From the NCBI GenBank assembly GCA_963931925.1, contig OZ007569.1:10753663-10817662 (forward strand): a stretch of DNA of 64,000 nucleotides, given 5' to 3'. Under the pieces are notes generated by a model that was given only the letters and a program-made list of their open reading frames with translations, ran no database searches and was not told the DNA's origin. Of this stretch, positions 50,301 through 63,217 are shown piece after piece. The position numbers were made by a program, and so were the translations under genes. Origin of the DNA: Onchidella celtica. Taxonomy: Eukaryota; Mollusca; Gastropoda; Systellommatophora; Onchidiidae. How positions within the stretch are numbered: the stretch's first letter is position 1; every line of letters starts with the position of its first letter.

Positions 50301-53300
50301 GCTGAAAATGAAAGTTTAATGAAACTGTACCTACTTGCAAGGGGTTTTATTAGCATCATTAGCTGAATATTAAGGGTGGTAAATCTTTTAATTTTATGCC
50401 AAAGCAACATTAAATGTGCAAGGTCTTACATTCTTAGTTTTTCCAGGCCTAAAATCTTTCCCTCACCCTGCGAAGGGCATCGAAATACGGCATCGACTTT
50501 CCATGCATTCACTCTGCACCGGTGTAGCAATACGGCTAGGTCAAGCTGATCACGCAGGCTGTATTTTCACGTGTCGGGTCACTGTCCTCTTTGAGACGTA
50601 GCTACCGTCTTATTGTTCACTGTGTCTCTTCTAAATCAAAGACATTGTGACAAGGACATGTCAATCAGTGAACCACTGGTCGGAATCACAAAGACTAAGC
50701 TTTCAAAGGCTCTCCCCACACTATCAAAAGGTGTAACATCAACATGGTATCATAAGTCAGATCGTTGGTTAGACTTACAAAGATTTTGCTGGTTAATTCA
50801 TTATCAAGAGTGATAAGGCATAGCAGCGAATGTTTTCATACCGATCAAATACAAACCGAACCATGTGGAAAGCAGTAGTGTGGTCATCGTACATCAGCAA
50901 GGGTCAGTGTGACCCAGATAAGATTCTCCACGAGTAAGGTCACCGACCGGACAGCAGGTTTTAAGCCGAGTCGTGCAGGGTGAGGGTTAAAATGTTTTTT
51001 TGAAGCCATGGAGAATTCCTGAGCCACTCCTGGGTTAATCCACTATTTCTGGGATTTTTACTTGAATTTTTGAAATTCCAAAAATTCCCGGAATTCTAAG
51101 TCTGTGTAGGAACTCTGTATATAAATTCAGATGACAAAGAAATAGTTTGATCATTGCTGGCCACTGGTAATTCAGTACATAACTCTGAAACCTGTCATTT
51201 TTGCACCAGATTTTCTTGCCTACTCTTCTTTCGCTCATGCAGTTTTACCTGGAAAAGTATTAATGCGCTGACCATTGAGCTTGTAGGCCACACCCACTTT
51301 TATCTCATCAAACGCATCAAGGATATCCAGCTTGGTCACAGCTAAACTGTTGACAGAAAACAAATTACAAATGTGAATCCTGTACAAGAAAACAGTAGAT
51401 TTCTGTGAAACCCATCATCTTTGCAAATACCCCACTCCCTTCTTTTCACTACTATCAGGGCCCTGTTGTGTTCCTATGCTCATTTGAAATCTTTTCTTTC
51501 CTGACCGGTGACTTTTGAAATTCTTTCGTGTCTTGCTTTTGGGTGAGTGATAAAAGATAATATTAACTCTTTCATGTTTAACCCGACCTTTAAATATGGC
51601 CCGCGATTTGTTCAACCCGGCCGACCAGTGTCTCCCAGTTTTGTATACAATTTTGAGAGGAAGAACAGTGCATGAATGGCTATAAATAGTAAATGATATC
51701 ACCAGGTAATCTTCAGATGCCCACTGACCCAGTTTGAACCGTAAAGCGTGGGCCTACAAGTAATGTATTGTATTACACATGGTCATCCAACAGGCCTGTT
51801 CCTCCCTCTAAGCCAACATCATGTATTGGTCAGCACATTTGTAGTACATAATACATGCATGTACTAGCATGATGCCTTTGTGTGGGTAGTATTGTTTGCT
51901 TGTATAACAAACGGGATGGGATGCGATAGTGTGTTATATGTGTATTGTCCGTCTGTCTCAGTGGTGGTGTCGCACATACCCGTTCACAAAACCAACAAGC
52001 AGATTTCGGCATTCTGATGAAAATAGGTTCATCTTTTAGTTCATTCATTTCTCAATAAGAATGTCAAAATTCATTATCATAGGGGGCCACAATTTCCAAT
52101 TTAGTGATGGCATGCAACAGCAGTGGCCATAGTGCTGAAAAATGTAAACAAATCAGGGCAGTTGCGTAGCCAGGAAGTTGGCCATTAGAGTGCTTCATAA
52201 GTACCCAGTATAGAAACATGAAAGGGTTAACCTATCTGAAATTCATATTTCATAATTATTGTGACTTAAGTCTTTCCCTACGGGCCAGCATTCCACATCT
52301 GGACGGAGCACCTCCTGGGGTTATACGCCATACTGTACAGTCCATTTGTAAACAAAGATCGCCTTACTACACAATAGCTGTCCAAACTATACACTTATCG
52401 CACACGTGGTGTTGCTGGACACGCTAGGACAAAGGAAGCTTTATCAAGAATTCTATTTTTAAGGTTCAACATCACGGTATGTTAATTTCCAATACACTGG
52501 TCAAGGAATACCTTTACGTCACAATGCAAGCTGTGCTGTACCGGCTGCCACTAGGGAAAGAGTTAAGAAACTTTTTCTAAACCATCTTGAATCTTTTGCA
52601 CAATAAAATACTCGATATTTAAATTGACTTACCCAGTGAACCCATTAATCATATTGGAGTATTTCAGCATAGCCAAATCCAACCAGCCACAACGTCTTGG
52701 TCTACCTGTTGTCACACCAAACTCCCCTCCTCTCTGCTGTAGCAATTCTCCATCTTTCTGATGAAAAATAATCACACATTTATATAAGCCATGCCTTACT
52801 ATTTATTTCAGTGGCTATGTACTCATGAGATTTTTCTGAAATGTTAATATTTCACCTCCACTGTCAAAATATTTATAGGACTGCCCACCTTTTCATGGAT
52901 TATTTCATGAACCCACTTTTAATTGGTATTCTAAAAAAGAAAATAATCATTATCAATGATTCAGCAATGAATGCAACCAAATTTCAGATTCATGTGCAGA
53001 AGTGAATAAAGTTTATTTTTAACCCTCGTCCCGCGTTGAGTGAACACGTCCACGTAACGCTCTGTGCGGGGATAGTCAGCCGATCGTTTGCGTGTTGCTG
53101 ATAACCTTGGCGGTCGGGTCAATCGGGTCGTTGTGAACACCTGTATCGCATATACTTCAGGACGCAATAACAACAATAGTGGTGGATAAATCGTAAGTGA
53201 CCCCTATAATATTTGGATAAAGTACTTGTGATGATATGCAGTAGGTTTTATTGTGAAATGGAAGGCCCAAATCAAGAATTTTCTGCTTTTACATGCCGTT

Positions 53301-56300
53301 TAACACACGTTTTATCATTTTCCCAAGACCTCTGCGCTTTTTCTGTCCCTCAGGTGAACAAATTATTTTTTTAAGCCATTCGCTTCATTTACTAACCAAA
53401 TGTATCGTGACATTGCCTTCTCCCTCCTCTACTATGTAAAGCTTCCACGTACTATGATGTTAGTTTTAGCGAGAGATTTAATTTCCAGTTCCAGGTTGTA
53501 GAGCACAGTCATACATGTACTGAAAAGCGGTTTAACCAAAGGAACACAACATCTCTCTAATTACCACATCAAATAAAGACGACCAACAACATAGTTGGTC
53601 ATTTTCTCCCAGTTTTCCATGATGAAAAACCTACTGACAGACGCCCTTATGCAGCATGCCCTAATATTACATCCGAATTCATAATTACAGACGTAGAACG
53701 GCGTCTCAAATACGCACATGGCCCCTTTCTTCTCATTTCACATGTAGACGACAACCAGCATCAAAGTAAAAGTTTCCCCAAGAATTTCCCCAGTTCGAAC
53801 TTCAGACCGTCAGTACTATTACACGAGTATGACAAATAGTTGCATCGTAATAAACGTAATCGGACGATACCATTTTGTTAGATATAGTAGAGGTGACAGG
53901 ATAGATAAACACGTGAAAATAGTGTGAAAAAAAAAAACGTGAAAAAAAAACAACAAAAAACAACGACAGCCTTGGCAACCGAATACACAGAGCGCGAGGC
54001 GCACCGTTGCTATACAAAAATGTGGCCTCCCGCAGGACCCGCGGTAAAGCGTGTCGGACAAAATAATGGCGTCCCGTGTCTCGCGTGGAGGCCAATATAG
54101 TGGCCTCCCGCAGGACTAGGGTTAATTTCCACCAAGAACTGAGTGACATATTCTTCTTGTTCTGCGCATGAACGGCCTTAAAAAAAAAACAACAAATAAT
54201 AAACTTTCATGCCACAAACTGTACAAATAATAAAAGCCTGGAAATATTATACAGAAATATGTAAAAGATAAAGAAAAATTAACCAGAGATATCTGCAATA
54301 AAGTCACATGTAATACCACTATTCAGCAAACAATATAGCTACCTAGCACACTCAGGGTAGTCTATGACAACAATCATTAGAAATTTTCTAGCTGTGTAGG
54401 AGCTGCAACTGATACCAATTTGAAAGGCCAAGTTTCACTGAAGGCATTTAAAAGTCTTGTGGCCTATCTGCAGCCATTAATAATAATTACGAAATGTGAC
54501 TGCTCGGGATGTGATCAACACAACTGGCCAGTGGTAAGGCAACTGAACAGCACAACTTTCAATTAAAGTTGTCAGTAAATTAAAATCAATTTAAAGGACA
54601 CTTCAACTTTTAAAAGGTCTGATTAAAAACTTGCTTCAAAGTGAGAACTGTGGTACTCAGAAGGCTTACAATACCATTTATGTTCAAAACACTGATGCAA
54701 CACCTTACAGTGAAAAATAGGAAAATCCAAAACAGAAACTACCTGCAAACCTAGTTGTGCAAAATATGTGCTGTGAATTAAGTTCAACATACACTGGAAA
54801 AAAGAAAACTGGAATTCTAAGGCCCAAAATAAGAAAACAGATACACATAACATCCTTGTTACAATTATAATTTATTTGAAAATGAGTTTACCATTCTTAC
54901 CATTCCTCCTTTTCACCTAGAGATTGTGAAAGTGTGTATTTTGAAATGTTAACGCACAAAGACATTCTAAATGTGGCATACATAATGCTGATGGTACTTA
55001 CATCTTTCAGTTCTGTAGGGAATCCCCCCGAGCCTACACGGGTGAGATAGGCTTTCACAACCCCAATGACTTCACCCACAACATGTGGGGGAATGCCCAG
55101 ACCTGTACACACACCCCCAACGGAACAGTTGGAAGATGTCACATAAGGATAGAGGCCTGGATTTGAGGAGAAACATAATACTAAGCATTAAAATATCGGC
55201 TTGCCCAAGTACATCATCATCTCAAATAACATACAGTAAGACTGCTTTATAAAATGACTATGAATTAATTAACTAATTCCTATATTTTTCTTAATCATCT
55301 ATTCTTCCTTTTGTCTGATTTAAAAGAAAAAAAGTTACCTTCTGTAAAATGATGATGTTGAATGAAAATCTGAAAGAAGCTAAATTCAGACTTTACCTCC
55401 TGCTACACTACAATCACCAACTAACCAAAATCAATGTCCAGTATGGTGGACTGGGCACATTCCACCAGGATATTCTTGTTTTCCAAGATGGCAGTATGCA
55501 GGTAGCTCACTGTCTCCTTCACTAATGGTCTGATACGCTCACTCAAACCCTGGGGAATGAAAAGACCGCCTACAGTTTGATTTATCATCTCGGGCATGCA
55601 AAAATGGATAGAGTGTGAATTTATCAGGTGAAAATGAAAATTACCGGAGGCGCCACCGAAATTTTGAAATTCTCAAAAGGGAGGACTTTTCACCAGTCTC
55701 CTAAGTAATCTTGCATCAAGCCTTGTTGCCAGTCACCAAATGCCTGCCTCCATATCTCAGTGTCTTTGTCCCCAAAGACTCTTTATTGAACTGAAATGAC
55801 CTGCTCATTGCAATTTAGCACACAATATAATATGTAATTGCAGGCATTTTTGTTTTTTGTTTGTTTTTTTTTGTGTGTGTTTCATTTCACTGAACATTTT
55901 TCATCTCCATATCTATTGCATTGCGCCCGAGTTTCAATCTGTCACCTTTACCACTGTTGCTTCAGGACAAACAATTCTGCAGAAACTTGACAACGCATTT
56001 CTGACTATGAAGTGTTGTCACTGACATGAATATACCAGGGCAAAAGTGTGGTAAACTTAGCCAGCGCGCTAGACTGTATAAAAGGATTAAGACACACTGT
56101 GAGAGAAAACAATGGACCTTTTTCATAGAATTAATCTGTACTCCACTGTCTGAGAGGAAATTTCAATGAGAAAAATTTATTTACAAAAAAAAACAAAAAA
56201 ACCAACCCAAAACACTCAACTCCTCCACCAACAATCAGTGGCATTATCAGTAAGTTTCTTACCTTGTAAAGTTCCAACTCCTTCACAACATCCACCTCTA

Positions 56301-59300
56301 ACTCAGGAAACATCTGCTTTAAGTGTTCTGCCAGATGTTTGAACCTGTGAATAATTTTTCACCATTTTTCATACTGTAACCTAAGGCAATGTTACAAACA
56401 TTTACTCCCATCAAACTCACAAATATTTCAGACTGAAACTTTGGAAATTCAAAGCACATAATAAAACTGAATTGCATCCACCGTAAAATTATAAAACATT
56501 TGTTCTCATACACCATGCAATTTTCATATTTTTTTTTTTTCACCATGCAGTTATGGGATGGGCATTCACAGGTTAAAAAAAAAAAAAGGAAAAACAAAAA
56601 AAAAAGAAAAGTAATCTGATCATACTTTTGTCTAATGTTTTTTCTAATGTGGCACAAAAACCGGAAGAGTGCGGGGGTGGAGGGGAGTAAAAAGTTCTCA
56701 TTTTCCAATGCAAAAAAAAAAAAACGAAGAAGAAGAAAGTGATAAATGGTCCCTAACTCAAGATGCCAGACAATGAGCCAAAAGTTACTGAATACTGATT
56801 TGAGACTGTCTTTACTGATGTTTTCTTAAAATAACAAAATAACACAGTCCAGCCTGCAATCACAGTCACTTCTCTGTATGTGAACAATATGTTCACTATC
56901 ATAATTTAGCGAATAGCAATACTGCTGTTATCAACAAGATGTCCCATCATGCCCAAACTCAAGCTTCTGTTAATCAGAAACATAATACATGTAAAATTAA
57001 TACACAAAAGAAATGCATTGTTTCTTTCATGATGTGGCAAGCTTTTCATGTGATGATAATATGGACATACTATATGTAGGTGTGTGCATTAGAAAGAAGA
57101 GGTGAAGAAAATCAATAAAACAATGTCTTTTGCCAAAAAGATTTATCACTACAGTTACTACTACAGTGTTCACCACAAATAATAAATAACACCAAAGAAT
57201 ATAGAAAGATGCAACTGAATTCTAAATTATGCGCTCTTTGTTTGGGGCTGCCAGTCAATAGCAAAATTTCTGTGTCTGGCCCCTTTCCAAGAAATAACTA
57301 CGTAAACTGAAATCAAATTTTTTAAAAGATAGCTTCTTTAAAGATTCGATGTCAGCACCTGCAATAACTTCCTGCTGGGAAAAAAAGATTACCAAAAACA
57401 TTAACCAATTTTGTAGCAGGTGCACTACTTTTAATTAATTCAATTAATTAAAACCCCGTAAAATGTTCTTAAACTCCCCACCTGTCTCAATTTAACTAAT
57501 TAGGGAAAAAGTCCTATTTTTATAAAAATTCCAGTAATAATGTAATTAGTTAAATGATATTCCTAATGTATGTGTGAAAGTTGCACAAGTTTTGGGAAAG
57601 CTTATGGTTATAATACCATTTGGTTACCAGTCACATAGTATTTTGCTCCACTTTATATTGTACAAATTTCTACTGCTTTTCCCCCCCATGTCCTAGAAGG
57701 ATTTACTCATCCTCCCCTCCCAATCCTCTCTTTCCTCATCTTTCAAAACTCTCTCCTTGTGACCCCATCCATATTTATGCACTGACTTTTCTCCATGTAC
57801 ATCACATACTTAATTGGATCTCTGATTCATTTCTCTTTCCATGACAGCTCAGAAGTATTTCCTTCCTCATCCATCCCATACCTTCCACAATCTATAATTT
57901 CTTTCTCAACTTTGCACTAACTGTGAAAGTGCAAACTTCATCAATACTTGGGGGTGTGATGGTGGCAGTGGTTTCTTTACTATCATTGCTTCAAATGTTC
58001 TTGTCAAAGAAAACAAACCACTGTGACAAAATGTACCACAATTTCCTACATTTACCCAGTCCTCATGTGACAGGTGTCCAAAATCTGAATGAAGGTATTA
58101 GCATTATGTGTCTGTCCTACCAGTGTGTCCTTGCAATAATGGAAACTGTGCAGGAATGATGTGGAGCAAGCAGACTAGACAATCTAACTAAATTAAATAT
58201 CTTTCTTTGGCAAACCTTTTTTTTCCCTCAGCTTTAAGCAGGCTGGACTGTGTCTCAAAATTCAACACTCTTTATGATAGCATGCCACATTTTTGTCTTT
58301 GACATTTAAATATTGGTTTTCATAACTCAAGGGGATTTCAAAGAAGAAACAGAATTGTATATTTTGGTATGACTGTAAACATTCTTCAGGACAAATTTTT
58401 CTGAGTGTACACAAAGAGAGCAACCAATTGCATGCCTATTGAGCTTTCAGGGACTCAGTACATTTCCAGTCTCCTTTTAGCAAACAAAGGAAAGGACATA
58501 ACAAGCCCAAGCCTGTTTTATCACCTCTAACATGTTTTCTTTACAGATGTTGACTTTTAATAAAGGAGTTTACCAACTGTTTTGATTTGTTTTTGTTTCT
58601 TTCAACGATCCAGAGAAGTAAATAGATTCTCATGACTTTTAACACCCACAAACTGTTAAAAGTTGGCACAACCTCTCATTGTTATTTATTTGCATTTACA
58701 ATTATAAAAATCAATTTTGACCACAAGAAGTGGTTAACACTGGCTCCATGACTGTTCAATTCCAATCTTAGAAATATGAATGGGAAAAGAATATACTGAC
58801 ACAATAGCCTGCATGGCAATCTATGCAAATTAGCTACTGATCAGCTGTGGTATTGAATCCAGTCAATGAATAACTGTTTTTTAAATAAGTTTCGTGCTGG
58901 GTGTTACAATAAAGAAATGTCTTATTACACCAGAACACAAAACATTGAGGCAAAAAATAATTCTTTTGGTTCTTGATGTGCCCTTCCTCAATTCATATCT
59001 TTTTTCTAAAGCTTTTATTTTACATACAACTGGCTGAAATGAAAACAGTACCTTGGATATAACTTCAACTTTGGGCTTATGAATTGTACACACATTATTT
59101 ATTCGCAAAAAGAGTAAGTCACTGTCTTACTTTTCTGAGAACTTGTTGAAATCTCCAATGAGATCAGATATCCGCAAACCGTTCCTGGTAGCCTGTATAA
59201 GAGGTCTTAGTTAGAAAAAAACTAACACAGTCAACTGAAAAGGTACATCTATCTGTTCCAAAAAATTCTATCCACAAACAATCGTCATTGTGATAATAGA

Positions 59301-60868
59301 AATCAAAACAGTAAAGTGAAATGATAATATGGCAAGGGTTCAATTGTTTTTCTTTAAATATTGGATGTTAGCAAAGCGCAACTTGTAGTAAGTCAAAATG
59401 ACATGAAAAATTTTGTGGCACAGTTAACATATTTGGCGTGATGTAGCAAATTTTCATGACTTTATCAAACTTGACATCTATATATATATATATATATATG
59501 CACTCACATTATTGAAACTAAACTATAATTTCGTTATTTTTAAAGACCTGGTAATAATATAAGTAAATAATAGTAAAAGTCCTGTGCTCACCTTTGAAGA
59601 ATACGTAGGGCCAATTCCTTTCTTTGTAGTGCCAATCCTGTTCAAGACATACAATAAAACTTCAAAGACTGAAATCATATAATGATTAAACAAACACATC
59701 TATTGACAGAAAAATCTTATAAACAGTCATGTGTTTACTGATGCAAATAAAAAAGGAATATATTCTCGGGGAAAAAAGTGAGCTCCTGAAGTCACTGAAT
59801 CGTTTAATTAATCATAATTCAAGAAAATGAACAAGACCACACTTACAACTTCTGCCCTCGCCCTGATTCTTGCATTCCATCAACTTGCTGATGCATATCA
59901 AACACTGAAATAAAACAAATGTAGACTTTAAAAACAATACTAAAGTCAACTAAGCTAACTACTGTTCAGTAATATACAAACAAGGGTGTAATTTACCCTC
60001 AGAATCAATAAATGGACAGAATTTTAGCTCTTTTCGAGACACCCTTTTAAGACTCTTATGGCACTCTGGCAATCCAATGTTCAAAATCCTGGTTAAAACC
60101 ATTACAATCAGGGTGTTATCATCTGTTATGAATTACATGTATTTTGTGGTTGTGTATTGCCTTTGGCTTTTCCTAAAGCCCACATTTACCTTGCTGGAAA
60201 CTTGCAGAAATCCAAACCCTGATTCAAACTCACTATGAAAAGCCTTGCCTGCTATTACTACTAGCGAAGGCTCTGAACAGTAGAAAATTGTTCCAATTCA
60301 GCCATCTCAGGCAGCACTGTTACTTACCTAAATGTGCACGGTCAGATATGACAAGGCGTTCTTCCAAATTGTCAATTTTGTTATGCTCAATTTCCTTGAG
60401 CAGTTCCGGCAAATGTATAACAACTCCATTACCTGAAATACAACATGACACTGGTTTACTTCCACGAAGAGTATTAAGAGTTACAGTGGTATTTGGTATA
60501 CAGAAATCTGCAGCATCAATACCAGAAGTTGTATTGGGAGCATTTGGCATCATTACAAGAGCAATTCAGCATGGGTGACTCTCTCATTTACAAAGAAAAA
60601 AAAAAATCAATTTAAGTTGTGCAGTTTCCAAACTGTTTAGGCTCATCTACAACAGTATATAAAAAAGCATCTAGACATTTGGTGAAGAAGAAATCCAGAA
60701 TAACTTAACTTGAGCCAATTCCATCCCTACAGCAAATTAAAAAGACAGATAACTGAACACATTACCAATAACTCCCTTGCAGGATGGGTAGATCACTCCA
60801 CTGGGCAGAAGGTGAAAGGCGTAGTGCTTGTCGTGGACATGGACTGAATGGCCAGCATTATTTCCACC
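47333..60868 (-). CDS. ADSS: Adenylosuccinate synthetase (3' twelve coding exons; 5' exon outside)
   Basis: Twelve phase-consistent minus-strand exons: 60868-60766, 60432-60328, 59904-59847, 59637-59592, 59192-59131, 56344-56263, 55549-55426, 55156-55002, 52757-52633, 51346-51249, 50301-50152 and 47385-47333. They encode 386 residues plus stop; the animal enzyme has about 456, so about 65-70 N-terminal residues with the GDEGKGK P-loop lie beyond 60868. The enzyme joins IMP and aspartate with GTP to make adenylosuccinate in AMP synthesis, in the cytosol. Visible motifs are GGNNAGH (catalytic His), the switch loop [29 protein letters not shown], the aspartate loop [20 protein letters not shown]-type AVTKLDILD, and the C-terminal [10 protein letters not shown]. 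One oddity: the usual EGAN before LLDIDFG reads ECAQ. Introns hold four TTAA elements and a LINE-carrying MITE. Confidence 0.97.
47686..49856. mobile_element. MITE copy 2 of the 1119-1661 family, carrying a LINE
   Basis: The ends match each other inverted over more than 30 bp (AATATGGG(G/A)GTGTGCATGAG...CATAAGTCGGCAA) and match copy 1 at 1119-1661. The outer halves (47686 to about 47840, and about 49603 to 49856) align with copy 1, but here the inner GTTAGGAGA module occurs once. A LINE fragment fills the middle. It lies in the last ADSS intron. Confidence 0.82.
47841..49602 (+). pseudogene. LINE reverse-transcriptase fragment inside the MITE
   Basis: A 457-codon open frame (48201-49574) holds the RT domain: [52 protein letters not shown] and catalytic YADDTALM. 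The C-terminal part follows ([59 protein letters not shown]). The catalytic Asp pair is intact, but the endonuclease half is missing and the 5' sequence (47841-48200) is out of frame. It replaced 17-18 bases that copy 1 of the MITE still has. It ends near GATGACGATGAAG rather than poly(A). Confidence 0.88.
50460..50986. mobile_element. piggyBac-like family A copy 3 (internally deleted)
   Basis: The ends are perfect 12-bp inverted repeats (CCCTCACCCTGC...GCAGGGTGAGGG). TTAA follows on the right (50987-50990), while the left TTAA has decayed to CTTT. It aligns with 8732-9530 but lacks about 270 bp of the middle. It lies in the ADSS intron between 51249 and 50301. Confidence 0.83.
51567..52226. 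mobile_element. TTAA-flanked piggyBac-like MITE, family C (660 bp)
   Basis: TTAA stands at 51563-51566 and 52227-52230. The ends are CTCTTTCATGTTT and its inverse AAACATGAAAGGG (12 of 13 matching). The interior is unlike family A. No transposase frame was found. It lies in the ADSS intron between 52633 and 51346. Confidence 0.78.
52270..52562. mobile_element. TTAA-flanked piggyBac-like MITE, family D (293 bp)
   Basis: TTAA stands at 52266-52269 and 52563-52566. The ends are GTCTTTCCCTACGGGCCAGC and the inverse of CTCTTTCCCTAGTGGCAGCC. It starts only about 40 bp from the end of the family C element. Confidence 0.76.
53023..54121. mobile_element. TTAA-flanked piggyBac-like element, family E (1.1 kb)
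   Basis: TTAA stands at 53019-53022 and 54122-54125. The ends are CCCTCGTCCCGCG and the near-inverse CGCAGGACTAGGG. Near the right end TGGCCTCCCGCAGGAC occurs twice (about 54021 and 54101). No transposase frame is present; the frames at 53802-54149 are not coding. It lies in the ADSS intron between 55002 and 52757. Confidence 0.75.
56345..59130. other. ADSS intron, no feature seen
   Basis: This 2.8-kb intron contains AT-rich sequence and A-rich homopolymers around 56530-56730. No inverted-repeat element or coding frame with family features was seen. Confidence 0.4.
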
Positions 60869-62386
60869 CTGTCAAAAAATAAACAACAAAAAACTGAAAG
60901 CTATATAGACAATAGTAACTGTTTTCCTCTCATTCACTCAAGTAGACCCACAAGTTCTCAACAACCAAGATCACCAAGGAAAAACCTCACTCTTTAGAGC
61001 TGCATTATATGCACATGCTTTTTTTTTATCCAGTCATATCAAACCCAACACACAAAATGGAAGGCTGCTAAGACCAAATCGATTTGGAAATTCTCCCTCT
61101 TACCTGTCTATCAGATGAAGAGCCTAACCTTTGGATGCTGAAATGTTGCTTCCTGCTAATATCAGTGACAGAGAAAGCATATGAAGTAGCAGTTTTTCAT
61201 TCTGCACAGATTTAAGTACAATCCTTAATATGGCATGTGTTCCATGCCATGGACCAGTTCCAATCCATTTTCGTTTCTTGTGTCCTTTAATGAGATTTTC
61301 AATACTGGTGGCACCTCAAGGTCAACCAAAAGGTATGATCAACAAATTTATCATTTGACCCTGTACTGCTTCAAGCACTTTAGGGTAAATATTATATAAT
61401 TTATTCTGCCTTTTTCTGCAATATTAACAACAGGAGGAGGGTGGAGGCTGCTTGTGTTTATTAAAGCTACATGGCCAATACCATTCTCAAATTGGGATTT
61501 GCACTTTTTTTGGTCTTCTTACTAGCGTACTAGTATGTACTGAATTGTGCTGTTTCCTGTCAAATCACTTGGTGGATGCATGATCATTCCCTCGGTTTAA
61601 GTTTTTGATTTCTACCTGCACAACTGTCATCAAATCTTATAAAATCATTCCATTCAAAATTCCCATTCCCAACTATTACTCTTACTGTGATACAGTGATC
61701 ACACTGTTGTAGGATTGTAATAAATTGTAATTGCTCTTCTAGGCGAACACATATATATTGAAGTGTCCCGGATCTATTTCAGAAAATCTTAAAATGGACC
61801 TCTACAAGAATTGTCTCAAGAATCAAGGCTGTGTGATTAAGAAAATTAAGGTATGCTTTTTTTTATTTTAAATATAGCTAGTAAGAACAATGAACAGATT
61901 ACTACTTGGCGGTATTAGTGGCAGTAATTGTTAGCATTATTTTTAATTATTTTGTAGTTGCATTGGGAGAATGGGATTGTGATTATCTTTTTTTCTTTAT
62001 ATGGAATTGTGATTTTGTATACTGAAAACTTGATGAATGATGACAGACACAAACTAAGCATATATGATATGTGAAATAAATCTCTAAGACTAGCACGTTC
62101 TTTACACTGCAATCAAATCAGCATTTCGGGCACAAACGAGGAAGGTACTTCCATTTGAGATACACAGCTGGATCAATTCAAGGACATGACTTTGAGAGTG
62201 TCCCTGCATAAGCTCCTTGCCGTATGCCCCAAATAGAAATCCAACCAAAATGTTCATATTTTTATCTGATGGTATAATCACCTGGCAGTAGAAAATTTGC
62301 CAGATAGCAAGATAGGACTAGGCTGCTGGTAACCATATTAATTCAATATGTTCTAAATGGGAAGACTTTCTTATAGAAATACAATA
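60869..62386. other. Presumed ADSS intron 5' of the first visible exon
   Basis: The exon with the GDEGKGK P-loop was searched for on the minus strand from here to the window edge and not found, so this is probably intron. No other gene is evident. Confidence 0.4.
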
Positions 62387-62781
62387 CAGTGGAGCCCACA
62401 TAATCTGAAGTCATCGGAAAATGGATTTCACTTCAATTTACCAGTTTGATTTACCTCTGAGCAGAGAAATAGCCACTAATATTATACTGTTTGACCCATA
62501 CCATACATGTAATTTATGTAATACATGTAGACATGAATGAGGAAGGCTTGACAGCGTGTTTGTGGAAATTGGTTTTTACAGGGTTGGCAAATCAGTAGAT
62601 ACACTGAGGATGAGCACCCTTGATCAGCTTAATTTATCAGAATTTGGTCGGTTCAAACTCAAATTAACGGTTAAATATTTTATAGAGTTAAAGAAAAAAA
62701 AACAACTCATTTCAAAGCACCCTGATTTAGCAGAATTTCAAATTACCAAAGTTCAGTTCTTTTCTTACATGGGCTCCACTG
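62387..62781. mobile_element. TA-flanked MITE, Tigger-like (395 bp)
   Basis: TA flanks both sides (62385-62386 and 62782-62783). The ends are CAGTGGAGCCCACATAA and the near-inverse TTACATGGGCTCCACTG. The reading frame at 62556-62822 lies mostly inside it and is not a gene. Confidence 0.78.
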
Positions 62782-63217
62782 TATTCCAAAGACTACGCTT
62801 GTTCACAGACATCTTCGAATAAGACCAGATATCTCAAATATCTGCAATCTGCACTAAAAAGATCAAAATCTTATTTGCAGATGTGTAACTTATTAAAGTG
62901 GTGCTTGTAAAAGATGTTTCATGTAGGCCTATCCTAACAAATCTGTATACAGTTCAAGGTAGCAGCTTCCTTTTCTATCCAACCAAATCTGCCATTATCT
63001 ATTCCTAGGCAAAGAGATGCTACTTTTGCTAGCCACTTTGCTACCGCAGACTCTATGAAGGAACTCAACCTAAATAAACTTCACAAAATCAAGAAATCTA
63101 TATCTACAAATAAGATCCCCATCTCATTCGCAGATGTCTAAATCTACATTGGAAGTGCAATCTGGCAATACAGGCATGAGACATTAAATTTATTTTATAA
63201 TCGAAAGTCTTTCAAAA

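Noticed and set aside
53802-54149. 115-codon minus-strand frame
   Set aside because: It is the interior and right end of a TTAA-flanked element, hydrophobic and low in complexity, with no homologue recognised.
62556-62822. 88-codon plus-strand frame
   Set aside because: It lies almost wholly within a TA-flanked MITE and has no family features.
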